From the NCBI GenBank assembly GCA_017645985.1, contig JAGCNK010000171.1:1-12637 (forward strand): 12,637 bases of DNA. Reading direction: 5' to 3'. Of the stretch, positions 1 through 8,369 are shown piece by piece. The notes under the pieces are model-generated. The model searched no databases. It saw only the letters and a program-made list of their open reading frames with translations, and had not been told where the DNA came from. The translations under genes and the position numbers were made by a program. Numbering within the stretch: the stretch's first letter is position 1; every line of letters starts with the position of its first letter. The DNA is from Bacteroidales bacterium (lineage in GTDB: Bacteria > Bacteroidota > Bacteroidia > Bacteroidales > UBA3824).

Positions 1-1598
1 GCAAAAGATTTTAGGTTGATTTTTACGATACCCTTGGTGCAAGCGGCAAGCAGGTAGTGGTCGTTGGTGATGGTGATGCCGAGACATCCGTTGATATTGT
101 GGTTGATAGAGTCGGGCAGGGGAGGAGCAAAGCTCTCTTTCGCCAGGTCGTAAAAGAGAAAACCTTTGGTGCAGCCTATCCAGATGCCGTGGCTTATGCT
201 GTCGTATTTGAGCGAGCCGATAAAGTCGATGGGCAAAGAGGTGGATTGCGGAGTGAGGTTCTTGACCACCTTGAGCTGACGCGAGTCGAAAATAGATATT
301 CCGTTGCCCCAAGTGCCGAGCCAGAGCACACCCGGAGCCACAGGTTCAATGCTGCTGATGGAGTTGTGGGGCAGTCCCGACGATGTGGTGAAGTGCCTGA
401 ACTTGCCCGTGCCGCTTTTCATCATATTGAGCCCGCCCTCGATACATCCCGCCCAGATGGTGTTGGTGCTGTCCACGTAGATGGAGTTTACAGGTCCGCT
501 GGCAATCGACGACTCGTCGCCGGGCTGGTGGGTGTGGTTTTTGATTCCGATGATGGGTTTCGACAGCTTGTTGATTCCTCCCGATTCGGTGCCTATCCAG
601 ATGATAGAGCCGTCGCAGAAGAGGCAGTTGATAAAGTTGCTGTTGAGCGATTTGCCAAACCTTGCGTTTTCGTTGTTCTCGATGCTGGCAAAGCAGTCGT
701 TCATAGAGTCGTAAAAGTTGAGACCCTTGAGCGTGGCCACGAGCAGCTGTCCGTTGTCGGCAATCTTGAGGTCCGAGATAAGGTTCTGCGTTATGGTTTT
801 CGGGTCGTTGTCGCTGTGGCGGTAGGTCTTGACGCCCGGCACGGATGGGTTGAACCTGAAAAGTCCGTCGTTGGTGCCCACCCACAGTTCGTTTTCCTTG
901 GCGGTGATACACTTTATATTATTACAAGGCAGATTGGCGAGAGCCGGCGAAAACGCTTTGGCGGTGATACCCATGTTGTCGTCGGCGATAAGCTTCATCA
1001 CGGTGTTGTCGATTCCGGCGAGCATCTGTCCGTCGTATTCAAAAATGGCGGTGATGGGGTATTCCGAATCGTAGCGGCTGTACAGAGTGTTGATGTACGA
1101 AATGCTGCCGTTGGTAGAGAAGCTTGTTTTGAAAATAGAGCTGCCTGTGGCTGTGTAGATGCTGCCCTGGCTGTCTTTTACGATAAACGACCCGCTCTGT
1201 TTCAGGAGGTTCTGGTTTACGTTGGCAAAGAGCTGGATGCTGCATTCGCTGCCGTCGTCGAGGTTGAGTATGTCGATTCCCCCTTCCGACAGAATCCACA
1301 GACGGTTGAAATTGTCTTCGCAGGTCTGAATCACAAAGTTGCTTTTTACCGGCACTGCCGAGCGTGTGGTGAAATGCTTGTAGTCGTATCCGTCGTAGCG
1401 CAGCAGTCCGCCTCCGTAGGTAGAAATCCAAATAAAGCCGTGGCTGTCTTTGTAGATGTCGTTGACAAAGTTGTTGGGCAGGCCGTCCTCAACCGTTATG
1501 TACGAAAACAGTGCGTCGGCGTACGGCGTGGGATACTGTGCCGCCGCCGGAGCTGCCAGGCAAAGCAGCGCGGTTATGATAATGATTTTTGTCTTCAA
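1..1598 (-). CDS. Hybrid two-component system (HTCS) sensor/regulator, N-terminal part, cut by the left edge
   Basis: About 532 residues are present; the reading frame stays open to the window edge. Translation begins with a signal peptide (MKTKIIIITALLCLAAPAAA, likely cleavage before Q21). It continues as two-component-regulator propeller (reg_prop) repeats, whose W-(I/V/L)-G-T-like strands are visible at about W57, W101, W239, W334, W382, W426 and W473. An early D-G-L-P-N-N motif lies near residue 40. In characterised HTCS proteins this periplasmic propeller binds an oligosaccharide. It is followed by a Y_Y_Y domain, one membrane helix, histidine kinase, receiver and AraC-type DNA-binding domains; all of these would lie left of the window and are inferred, not seen. 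The start is the TTG at 1596-1598: the in-frame stop TAA at 1611-1613 leaves no other usable start ahead of the signal peptide. The gene is divergent from the GH43 gene, as is usual for a PUL-specific regulator. A one-component propeller protein cannot be excluded without the missing part. Confidence 0.88.
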   Translation of the reverse strand, partial: MKTKIIIITALLCLAAPAAAQYPTPYADALFSYITVEDGLPNNFVNDIYKDSHGFIWISTYGGGLLRYDGYDYKHFTTRSAVPVKSNFVIQTCEDNFNRLWILSEGGIDILNLDDGSECSIQLFANVNQNLLKQSGSFIVKDSQGSIYTATGSSIFKTSFSTNGSISYINTLYSRYDSEYPITAIFEYDGQMLAGIDNTVMKLIADDNMGITAKAFSPALANLPCNNIKCITAKENELWVGTNDGLFRFNPSVPGVKTYRHSDNDPKTITQNLISDLKIADNGQLLVATLKGLNFYDSMNDCFASIENNENARFGKSLNSNFINCLFCDGSIIWIGTESGGINKLSKPIIGIKNHTHQPGDESSIASGPVNSIYVDSTNTIWAGCIEGGLNMMKSGTGKFRHFTTSSGLPHNSISSIEPVAPGVLWLGTWGNGISIFDSRQLKVVKNLTPQSTSLPIDFIGSLKYDSISHGIWIGCTKGFLFYDLAKESFAPPLPDSINHNINGCLGITITNDHYLLAACTKGIVKINLKSF

Positions 1599-1626
1599 GA
1601 TGTCTTTCGTTTATCAGGTTCGGTTA

Positions 1627-1634
1627 CAAAGATA
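1627..1634 (-). promoter_or_regulatory. Candidate -7 element of the HTCS gene promoter
   Basis: On the minus strand this reads TATCTTTG, an exact match to the Bacteroidota -7 consensus TAnnTTTG. It lies 28 bp upstream of the TTG start, which would give a leader of roughly 20 nt and supports that start. No convincing TTTG -33 element is seen at the usual distance. The activator repeats at 1681-1709 lie upstream of the expected -33 region and face the other way, so this promoter may work independently of them. It is prediction from consensus only. Confidence 0.5.
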
Positions 1635-1680
1635 GTGATAATGTTGGTAAATTATTCGAAAAAAAGCGTAAAATTTTGAC

Positions 1681-1737
1681 TGTCCACCATTTCTGAACCT
1701 TTGTCCACCGCCGCCGGCTGTGCGATACTTAATTTTG
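1681..1737 (+). promoter_or_regulatory. Activator-type promoter of the first GH43 gene (21-bp-period direct repeat plus -7 element)
   Basis: Two perfect copies of TGTCCACC lie at 1681-1688 and 1702-1709, so the period is exactly 21 bp, about two turns of the helix. A candidate -7 element, TAATTTTG (fits TAnnTTTG), is at 1730-1737, 28 bp after the start of the proximal copy, so the proximal copy would cover the -33 region. The leader to the ATG at 1766 would be about 20 nt. The same arrangement precedes the susC gene and the opposite-strand lipoprotein gene. AraC-family activators commonly bind direct repeats of this geometry, and the HTCS encoded next door is the natural candidate. The repeat itself is seen; the regulator assignment is inferred. 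Confidence 0.72.
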
Positions 1738-1765
1738 TCAATCCTTAAACTCTAATTCTGATATT

Positions 1766-3211
1766 ATGGACAAAGTGAAGAATCTATTATTGACATTAAC
1801 AGCGGCATTTCTGCTATCGTGCGGCGGTTTCACGCCTTCGCCCGAGCCCAATCCCTGGGACGACGACTATTCCGCATTTATCCGCACACCCGAGCAGTGG
1901 GGAGTGTACAACGTGCACGACCCCTGCGTGCGCAAGTTTGGCGACACATACTACGCATATTCCACCGACGCGGTATTTTTTACTCCTCCCAAGGATGGCG
2001 AAAAACACGAGCCTTTGAAGATGGGCAATATCCAGATGCGCAAAAGCAAGGATCTGGTCAACTGGGATTTTCTTGGATGGGCATTCGACTCTATTCCTTC
2101 CGAGGCGTGGAACTATGTGCATGCCATCAGCGGCGACAACACGTCGCGTGGTCTGTGGGCTCCGTTCGTATATAATTATAAAGGTGTTTACCGAATGTAC
2201 TACTGCCTGTCGACATTTGGCAGAAAGGCTTCGTACATAGGTCTGGCAGAATCGCCCTCGCCCGAAGGTCCTTGGAAACATATTGACTGCGTGGTAAAAA
2301 CCGACGACAGTTCGGAGATGAACGCCATTGACCCTACTGTGATAGAAGATGTTGACAACCACCGCCTTTGGATGGTTTACGGATCTTTTTTCGGAGGAAT
2401 ATTCGCCTTGGAGCTAAATCCCGAAAACGGACTTGCCCTACGCCCCGGCGACCAGGGACACCTTGTGGCTCATCGCGCCAACTATCAGAACGACAATATG
2501 GAAGCACCCGAAGTGGTGTACAATCCGCTTACCAAGAAATACTACCTTTTTGTAAGCTACGGTCCACTGGTAACCACCTACAATGTGAGGGTTTCGGTGT
2601 CAGACCGTCCCGAAGGTCCGTACAGCGACTATTTCGGCGTGGATCCCCGCAAGGAGGTGAACACTCTGCCCGTGCTTACCGCGCCTTACCGTTTTCAAGG
2701 ACATCCCGGCTGGGCGGGTCTTGCCCACTGCTCGGTGTTTGACGACGGCTGCGGCAACTATTTCATAGCAAGCCAGGGACGCTTGCAACCAGACAATATG
2801 ATGATGGACTTTCATATCCGCCGTTTGTTTTTCAACGCCGACGGCTGGCCGGTGGTGTCGCCCGAGCGTTACGCAGGAGAGAATCTCCGAAATCTTTCGG
2901 CATCCGACCTGTGCGGAGTGTGGGAGGTGATTACCATAAAGGACAACGAAGAACCCCGTCAGCTAAAAGACGGACAATCAGACGGTACCAAGCTGCTGAA
3001 AAACGAGACAAACGTCTCTACCGAAATAGCCATCACCGAAACCAACATTGTGGATTTCGACAACAACACCTTTACCCTCAAGTTGGACAATTATTCCATC
3101 AAAGGTGTAAAAGTGTTCCGTGGACACGATTGGGAGCTGGAAACCAGCACGTTGCTGTTTTCGGCAATCAACAGCGAAGGCTTCTCGGTGTGGGGTAAGA
3201 AAATAAAATAA
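1766..3211 (+). CDS. GH43 family arabinanase-like lipoprotein (shorter paralogue)
   Basis: A 481-residue protein, predicted to cleave alpha-1,5-linked arabinan or arabino-oligosaccharides by inversion. A lipoprotein signal peptide ends in L-L-S-C with Cys19. The five-bladed GH43 propeller spans about 45-370. The expected catalytic carboxylates are visible: base D52 in V-H-D-P, pKa-modulating D189 in A-I-D-P-T and acid E246 in M-E-A-P-E-V. H321 in G-L-A-H-C-S occupies the place of the arabinanase histidine that helps coordinate a metal ion. Residues about 380-481 form a beta-rich C-terminal domain (C-G-V-W-E start, S-V-W-G-K-K end) like the one found on endo-arabinanases of this type, and shared with the second GH43 of this locus. 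The sequence after Cys19 (GGFTPSPEP) lacks an early acidic cluster, so export to the cell surface is uncertain. It is the first gene transcribed from the divergent control region, 106 bp before susC with no clear terminator between. Substrate could be another arabinofuranosyl- or xylosyl-containing glycan; GH43 membership is firm. Confidence 0.88.
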   Translation: MDKVKNLLLTLTAAFLLSCGGFTPSPEPNPWDDDYSAFIRTPEQWGVYNVHDPCVRKFGDTYYAYSTDAVFFTPPKDGEKHEPLKMGNIQMRKSKDLVNWDFLGWAFDSIPSEAWNYVHAISGDNTSRGLWAPFVYNYKGVYRMYYCLSTFGRKASYIGLAESPSPEGPWKHIDCVVKTDDSSEMNAIDPTVIEDVDNHRLWMVYGSFFGGIFALELNPENGLALRPGDQGHLVAHRANYQNDNMEAPEVVYNPLTKKYYLFVSYGPLVTTYNVRVSVSDRPEGPYSDYFGVDPRKEVNTLPVLTAPYRFQGHPGWAGLAHCSVFDDGCGNYFIASQGRLQPDNMMMDFHIRRLFFNADGWPVVSPERYAGENLRNLSASDLCGVWEVITIKDNEEPRQLKDGQSDGTKLLKNETNVSTEIAITETNIVDFDNNTFTLKLDNYSIKGVKVFRGHDWELETSTLLFSAINSEGFSVWGKKIK

Positions 3212-3216
3212 TTGTT

Positions 3217-3274
3217 TATCCACTTATTGCGGAAATATGTCCACCACCGTTTGGCACTTTGCATCGTATCTTTA
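3217..3274 (+). promoter_or_regulatory. Activator-type promoter of susC (21-bp-period direct repeat plus -7 element)
   Basis: The proximal copy TGTCCACC at 3238-3245 is perfect; the distal copy TATCCACT at 3217-3224 has two mismatches. The period is again 21 bp. A candidate -7 element, TATCTTTA (one mismatch to TAnnTTTG), is at 3267-3274, 29 bp after the start of the proximal copy. The distal copy begins only 6 bp after the stop codon of the preceding GH43 gene. The repeat therefore suggests that susC has its own start point in addition to possible read-through. The stretch after the proximal copy (CCACCACCGTTT) closely resembles that of the lipoprotein promoter on the other strand. Confidence 0.7.
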
Positions 3275-3317
3275 CAACAGAAACAAATTACAATTTTTAG
3301 ACTTAAATTTAGTAAAT

Positions 3318-6300
3318 ATGAAAAAGTTAGTTTTAATTCTTATGGGGCTTTTGCTTATGTCGCCGACATTTGCACAAAATGGAAGCCCGGTTACCGTAAA
3401 AGGTAAAGTAGTAGACGAAACCAATAGTCCTTTGATTGGTGCCACCGTTTCGGTAAAAGGCACAAGCAACGGCACTATCACCGACCTTGACGGAAATTTT
3501 GAACTTTCCGCCACATCCGACGCTGTTATCGTTTTCACTTATGTAAGCTACATTACACAAGAGATTAATGTAAACGGCAATGGCGACCTCGGAACTATTG
3601 TAATGGAAGAGGATTCCAAATCCCTTGAACAAGTGGTTGTTATCGGCTATGGAACTCAGAAAAAAGTAGACCTCACCGGTTCTGTTGCCATTGTGGATGC
3701 CGACGAAATGAAAAAGGTGTCGAAATCAAACATCTCGTCGATGCTCGAAGGAAAAGTGGCAGGCGTGCAGATTACATCCGACGGTCAACCCGGTGCCGAC
3801 CCGAATGTACGTATCCGCGGTATCGGTTCGTTTGGCAGCACCGCACCTTTATATGTAATAGACGGTGTGCCGATGGGAACATCTATCCGCGATTTTTCGC
3901 CAAACGACATAGCTACTATCCAAATTCTTAAAGACGCATCTGCCGCAGCCATCTACGGTAGCCGCGCTGCCAACGGCGTGGTAATTATCACCACTAAGCA
4001 GGGCAAGCAAAATCAGCCAATGAGAGTTGATTACAGTGGTTATTTCGGTTTCGACCAGGTTAGCAAGTCAGTGTATGATGTGATGGACGCTGAAACTTTT
4101 ACTCAGTATATTCAATTATCAGCCGAAAATTCTGGCACTCCGCTTACCAATATGGTGGGTTACGATCCCAACTCAGAACACTATTTCTTAAAACCTGAAA
4201 ACTATGTCAATACCGACTGGTTTGATGCTGTGTTTAAAACAGGAACACGTCAGAATCACAATGTCAACCTTTCGGGTGGCAGCGCCAAGTCAACTTACAA
4301 TATCGGTCTCGACTATTTTGATCAGAAGGGCTGCGTAGAGGGCACAGGTCCTAACTACAAACGCTACACCGTGCGTGTCAACAACACTATGGACGTGAAG
4401 TTTATAAAACTAAAAACCGGCATTGTTTACTCACACTCCGACCAAAACAATATGTTTATGTCGAATGGAAACGAATTTATTCAGGGTTTGAGCGGCGACC
4501 AGGGCAACTTGATGTCGTCTATCCTCACAATGCAGCCAACAATACCCGCCATTGATGGTTCTTCGTGGGTGTTGGACGAACTATATCCAGGAGCTTCAGC
4601 CTTTCCATACGATGCTTACGGATACGGCGTTTACAACACTACGCTACATGGCGAAATTGCTCAGTCTAACCCACTTGTACTCAATAATATAATCGATCGT
4701 ACCTATCAGGTAGACCGTATCGTGGGTACTGCAAGCACTAATGTTGACCTCTTTGGAATGTTTGGTCATCAATTAGCAAACCACAAGCTTTCGTACAATA
4801 TCAACCTCTCTTACAGCAAAACATACGCTAAGGATTTTGTTTGGATTCCCACATGGTTTCAATCAGACAAAATCAAACACACCGCTGCCGACGCACGTCT
4901 CGACCAAGGCTACCGTCAGTATACCGACGCACTTATAGAAAACACCATCAGCTATGATGGCACATTTGGCGAAAAGAACCATTTGAACATAGTTGTAGGT
5001 CAGACTTTCGAATCAGAGTTTTATCACAATCTTGCAGCCTGGGGTTACGATTATTCCACACCTATTTACCTTCAGATTACTAATGCAGCCGAGCGCGACG
5101 CTACTTCTTACGAAGATGAGCACACCTTGGCATCATACATCGGACGTCTTTCTTACGACTTCGACGGTAAATACCTTTTGCAAGCAACAGTTCGCCGTGA
5201 TGGTAGCTCACGTCTTTCGAGCGACGACCGTTGGGGTTGGTTTCCCTCTGTTTCGCTTGGTTGGAGATTAGACCGCGAGGATTTCTTCCCTGTTAGCGAC
5301 CAAGTTGTAAACCTTCTCAAATTCCGTGGCAGCTACGGTATTCTTGGTAACGAAAATATCGGTAACTACCGCTATATGGAAACTATGAACCGCAACAACT
5401 TTGCTTACTCATTTGGCGGCAAAATTAAATACGGTTCGGCAGTGTCGTCGTTTGTCAACACTCAGATTGCCTGGGAAAAGAAAAAATCTACCAGCGTAGG
5501 TTTCGACCTCGGAATGTTTGGCAATCAGTTTGAGTTTACATTTGAATGGTATAAAAATGTTTCGTCGGATCTTCTCTACGAAGTTCCTGTGCCTGTGTCG
5601 GCAGGTGTAAGCAACACCACAGTAACAATGAACGCTGCCGAAATGGAAAACTCGGGCTTTGAATGGAGCGCAGCTTACCACAACAGCAAACACCAGATTA
5701 AATACGATATCTCTGTTAACGCATCTACATTGAAAAACAAAGTGGTTTCGCTTGGCTTTGGTCAGGGCTACTATCTCAGCGGTGACTGTATGACCAACCT
5801 CGGCGAAGAACTTGGCCGTTTTTATGGTTACAAATATCTCGGACTTATCGAGAGCCAAGAGCAGCTCGACGCTTGGAATGCTTACGCCGTAGGAAAAGGC
5901 AAAGCCGAATATCAAAAAGGAGCCCGCGTTGGCGACTGCCTCTACGAGGATATTGATCAAGACGGCGAAGTCACCGACAACGACCGCGATATTTTGGAAT
6001 CAGGTATGCCTAAATTCAGCTTCGGTATCAGCGCACGGGCAGAATGGAAAGGTTTCGACCTTACAGTGTCTACATTCGGCGCACTTGGATACCATGTTAC
6101 CGATTTTATCTACAATCAGCTTACCAGCTGCTACGGTGTAGGCAATAAAGATCCAAAAGTGCTTTCCGACGGTTATCCTAATGTTTATTACTCGGCTTCT
6201 GAGGCTGGACACACTCCATACGTATGGAACGACCTTTTTAGCGAGCGCAAGATCCAGAACGCCAACTATTGGAAAATAGCCAACATCGAACTCGGCTATA

Positions 6301-6494
6301 ATTTTAGCGACGATTGGTTTAAAGGTGTTGTAACTAACGTAAGAGCCTATGTTTCTGGTCAGAATATTGCCACATTGAGCAAATACAAAGGCTATAATAT
6401 CGACTACGCTCCCGGAACTTTTACTCCTGGTGTCAACTACTGCTCGTTCCCAACTCCGAGAACTATAATGTTTGAACTTCAATGTTCTTTCTAA
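3318..6494 (+). CDS. susC: SusC/RagA-family TonB-dependent outer-membrane transporter
   Basis: A 1058-residue outer-membrane protein, a normal length for SusC. It imports oligosaccharides through a 22-strand barrel using TonB energy, capped by its SusD partner. The start is the ATG at 3318, which gives a clean signal peptide (MKKLVLILMGLLLMSPTFA, cleavage before Q20). An earlier in-frame start at 3237 would put 27 unlikely residues before it and lies inside the promoter. Domains: carboxypeptidase-D regulatory-like (CarboxypepD_reg-like) domain at about 25-98 (VKGKVVDE, P-L-I-G-A-T-V); SusC signature and TonB-box region at about 105-121 (VVVIGYGTQKKVDLTGSV); plug at about 120-230 (IRGIGS, P-L-Y-V-I-D-G-V, A-A-I-Y-G-S-R-A-A-N-G-V); then the barrel, ending in the aromatic C-terminus F-E-L-Q-C-S-F. 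It is intact, with susD 29 bp downstream, so the two are surely co-transcribed. The glycan specificity is inferred from the flanking GH43 enzymes, not from this sequence. Confidence 0.96.
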   Translation: MKKLVLILMGLLLMSPTFAQNGSPVTVKGKVVDETNSPLIGATVSVKGTSNGTITDLDGNFELSATSDAVIVFTYVSYITQEINVNGNGDLGTIVMEEDSKSLEQVVVIGYGTQKKVDLTGSVAIVDADEMKKVSKSNISSMLEGKVAGVQITSDGQPGADPNVRIRGIGSFGSTAPLYVIDGVPMGTSIRDFSPNDIATIQILKDASAAAIYGSRAANGVVIITTKQGKQNQPMRVDYSGYFGFDQVSKSVYDVMDAETFTQYIQLSAENSGTPLTNMVGYDPNSEHYFLKPENYVNTDWFDAVFKTGTRQNHNVNLSGGSAKSTYNIGLDYFDQKGCVEGTGPNYKRYTVRVNNTMDVKFIKLKTGIVYSHSDQNNMFMSNGNEFIQGLSGDQGNLMSSILTMQPTIPAIDGSSWVLDELYPGASAFPYDAYGYGVYNTTLHGEIAQSNPLVLNNIIDRTYQVDRIVGTASTNVDLFGMFGHQLANHKLSYNINLSYSKTYAKDFVWIPTWFQSDKIKHTAADARLDQGYRQYTDALIENTISYDGTFGEKNHLNIVVGQTFESEFYHNLAAWGYDYSTPIYLQITNAAERDATSYEDEHTLASYIGRLSYDFDGKYLLQATVRRDGSSRLSSDDRWGWFPSVSLGWRLDREDFFPVSDQVVNLLKFRGSYGILGNENIGNYRYMETMNRNNFAYSFGGKIKYGSAVSSFVNTQIAWEKKKSTSVGFDLGMFGNQFEFTFEWYKNVSSDLLYEVPVPVSAGVSNTTVTMNAAEMENSGFEWSAAYHNSKHQIKYDISVNASTLKNKVVSLGFGQGYYLSGDCMTNLGEELGRFYGYKYLGLIESQEQLDAWNAYAVGKGKAEYQKGARVGDCLYEDIDQDGEVTDNDRDILESGMPKFSFGISARAEWKGFDLTVSTFGALGYHVTDFIYNQLTSCYGVGNKDPKVLSDGYPNVYYSASEAGHTPYVWNDLFSERKIQNANYWKIANIELGYNFSDDWFKGVVTNVRAYVSGQNIATLSKYKGYNIDYAPGTFTPGVNYCSFPTPRTIMFELQCSF

Positions 6495-6523
6495 TTGTTT
6501 AACTTGTTTAATATTTGATAATT

Positions 6524-8263
6524 ATGAAAATTCAAAATATAGCATTGGCCGGATTGGTAGCACTCACCGGCTTGGCATCTTGTGAGGACAACCTCGACAT
6601 TGTAAACCCAAATCAGCAGTCTACGTCTGATTTTGGCAACAAAGCTACCGACCTTGAAGAAAATGTGATAGCATGTTACAACCGAATACGTATCGAAGGT
6701 ACATACGCCCGTGTAGGCTACCTTTTAGACGTAGTTGCAGGCGATGAGGTAAACTCATACTCCGACAACGACTGGTGGAGACCATACGATTATCTTAACG
6801 CCTCTCACGTGGTTACCAACGACGACAGCCCTCTGCACTGGATTTTGCGCGATTTTTCGTACACTATCAAATCTTGCAACCAGCTGTTGTTTTATACCGA
6901 AAAATCCGACCTCGACCGCAATAGCGACACCTACAAGCAAGCACGCGGTCAAGGCTTGTTTATCCGTGCTTTGTCGTATTACGAACTGGCTTGCTACTAT
7001 CAAAATGTTCCTCTCATTACCGACTACAATGCTGAAACTATCTTCGACCTTATGTCCTCAACCAACACTCAGGACGAGGTACTCGACCAAGTGGAAAAAG
7101 ACCTTAAAGAGGCTATGGAGTTGCTTCCCTCGCGCGACAAAGGCGGTGAGTGGGAATGTGGACGTGCCACTTGTGGTGCTGCTGCCGGATACTATGCACG
7201 TACATTGATGTTCCGTCACAAATATTCCGAGGCTCTTGCCGTGCTAAAAGATATCATTGATGGCAAATACGGACATTATGAACTCACCGCTGATTATGGC
7301 GACAATTTCCGCTCTACTATTGAAAACTCTCCTGAATCGCTCTGGGAGGTTCAGTTTCTCGATTATGGCGTAGGTGGCTCTGATATGGAGTGGACTGCTG
7401 CCAATAACTCTAAGTCGTCAACTCAAGGTCAGGCTCTCGAAACTGTTTTTGGCAATGGCGACATTCTGGGTTGGAACGACCTCGCCGCCACCCCCTGGCT
7501 TTATCAAACATTCAAGAGCCAGAGAACCATAGACGGCAACGTAGACCCACGACTCTATTGGACTTTGATTTCTTACGAAGACGACTACAATAATATGGAC
7601 GGTTTTGCTAATATGGCTTATACCGTTGAATATACCCGACATGTAACCACTGGCAAACGTATGGGTATTTCGGTGGCTAAGCACACTACTGCCCGCGAAA
7701 ACCTTTACGACAAGATAGCCGCTGTAGGATTGAGCTGCGGTGTTAATATCCGCCTTATGCGTTATAGCGATGTGCTTTTGCGTGCCGCCGAATGCGAAAA
7801 CGAAATCTCTGGTCCTACTGCGCAGGCTATTTCATGGATCAATCAGGTTCGTTCTCGTGCTGGTCTCAAAGAATTGCAGCTGTCCGACTTCCCCACGGCC
7901 GATGCACTATTTGAGCAGATTGCCAATGTGGAGCGTCCCACTGAGTTTGGCTGCGAACACGGTCGTATGCAAGATATAATCCGCTGGGGATGGCTCTACA
8001 ATGATGGCCGCCTTGCCCAGCTCCGTAAACACGCCTGCACCTATTGGAACGACATTACCAAGGTAGGTGTATTACCCGAATCGCCTTCTGTTGCCAACGA
8101 CGACCCGTTTGTGCACTGGTCGCCAGGACACGAGTATCTGCCTATCACAACATATAATTTGAATACAAACCCAAATCTCAAAGGCAACTCGGCCAACAGC
8201 GGAACTGCCAACACGCCTAATTTTAACGTGCATCCTGTAGTGGAGGGCATTGGCGTGCAATAA
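6524..8263 (+). CDS. susD: SusD/RagB-family surface glycan-binding lipoprotein
   Basis: A 579-residue lipoprotein that forms the lid of the SusC transporter and binds the incoming glycan at the cell surface. The signal peptide ends in L-A-S-C with Cys20, followed by E-D-N, an acidic start typical of surface-exported Bacteroides lipoproteins. The ATG at 6524 is chosen over the TTG three codons earlier. Family hallmarks are the early helix around A-C-Y-N-R-I (about 50-55), the TPR-like segment G-L-F-I-R-A-L-S-Y-Y-E-L (about 144-155), the V-P-L-I-T that follows, and late R-L-M-R-Y-S-D-V-L-L-R-A-A-E. The C-terminal E-Y-L-P-I fits the usual R/K-x-x-Y-L-x-P-I-type ending of the family. Aromatic clusters such as D-W-W-R-P-Y-D-Y (about 83-90) could contribute to ligand binding, which is a guess. 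It follows susC at 29 bp and is followed by a strong hairpin. Confidence 0.95.
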   Translation: MKIQNIALAGLVALTGLASCEDNLDIVNPNQQSTSDFGNKATDLEENVIACYNRIRIEGTYARVGYLLDVVAGDEVNSYSDNDWWRPYDYLNASHVVTNDDSPLHWILRDFSYTIKSCNQLLFYTEKSDLDRNSDTYKQARGQGLFIRALSYYELACYYQNVPLITDYNAETIFDLMSSTNTQDEVLDQVEKDLKEAMELLPSRDKGGEWECGRATCGAAAGYYARTLMFRHKYSEALAVLKDIIDGKYGHYELTADYGDNFRSTIENSPESLWEVQFLDYGVGGSDMEWTAANNSKSSTQGQALETVFGNGDILGWNDLAATPWLYQTFKSQRTIDGNVDPRLYWTLISYEDDYNNMDGFANMAYTVEYTRHVTTGKRMGISVAKHTTARENLYDKIAAVGLSCGVNIRLMRYSDVLLRAAECENEISGPTAQAISWINQVRSRAGLKELQLSDFPTADALFEQIANVERPTEFGCEHGRMQDIIRWGWLYNDGRLAQLRKHACTYWNDITKVGVLPESPSVANDDPFVHWSPGHEYLPITTYNLNTNPNLKGNSANSGTANTPNFNVHPVVEGIGVQ

Positions 8264-8299
8264 ACGACTGTCTTTCACTCTAATCTGAAATATAATAAT

Positions 8300-8335
8300 C
8301 TCCCTTGCCTTACTAATGGTAAGGGAGTTTTTTTT
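8300..8335 (+). terminator. Intrinsic terminator or attenuating hairpin after susD
   Basis: A 10-bp stem, CTCCCTTGCC (8300-8309) with GGTAAGGGAG (8318-8327), contains one G-T wobble and an 8-nt loop. It is followed at once by eight T residues (8328-8335). This is a textbook intrinsic terminator. The second GH43 gene starts only 35 bp later and no copy of the TGTCCACC repeat lies between. The hairpin is therefore probably leaky, or acts as an mRNA 3' end stabiliser that lowers the downstream enzyme relative to SusCD. Confidence 0.82.
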
Positions 8336-8369
8336 AAACCAATTGGATAATTTAAACGTATTACTAATT

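Noticed and set aside
470..477. A single TGTCCACG inside the HTCS gene (similar single cores also occur in both GH43 coding regions).
   Set aside because: Isolated, imperfect, within coding sequence and without 21-bp partner or promoter.
57..1679. A long open frame on the plus strand, 540 codons.
   Set aside because: It is antisense to the HTCS propeller coding region, has no recognisable domains, and its composition reflects the complement of a real gene.
3237..3317. An upstream in-frame start for susC adding 27 residues.
   Set aside because: It overlaps the operator and predicted promoter, and the ATG at 3318 gives a proper signal peptide.
8316..8369. An upstream in-frame ATG for the second GH43 gene.
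   Set aside because: It sits in the terminator hairpin loop and would bury the lipoprotein signal peptide behind 18 residues.
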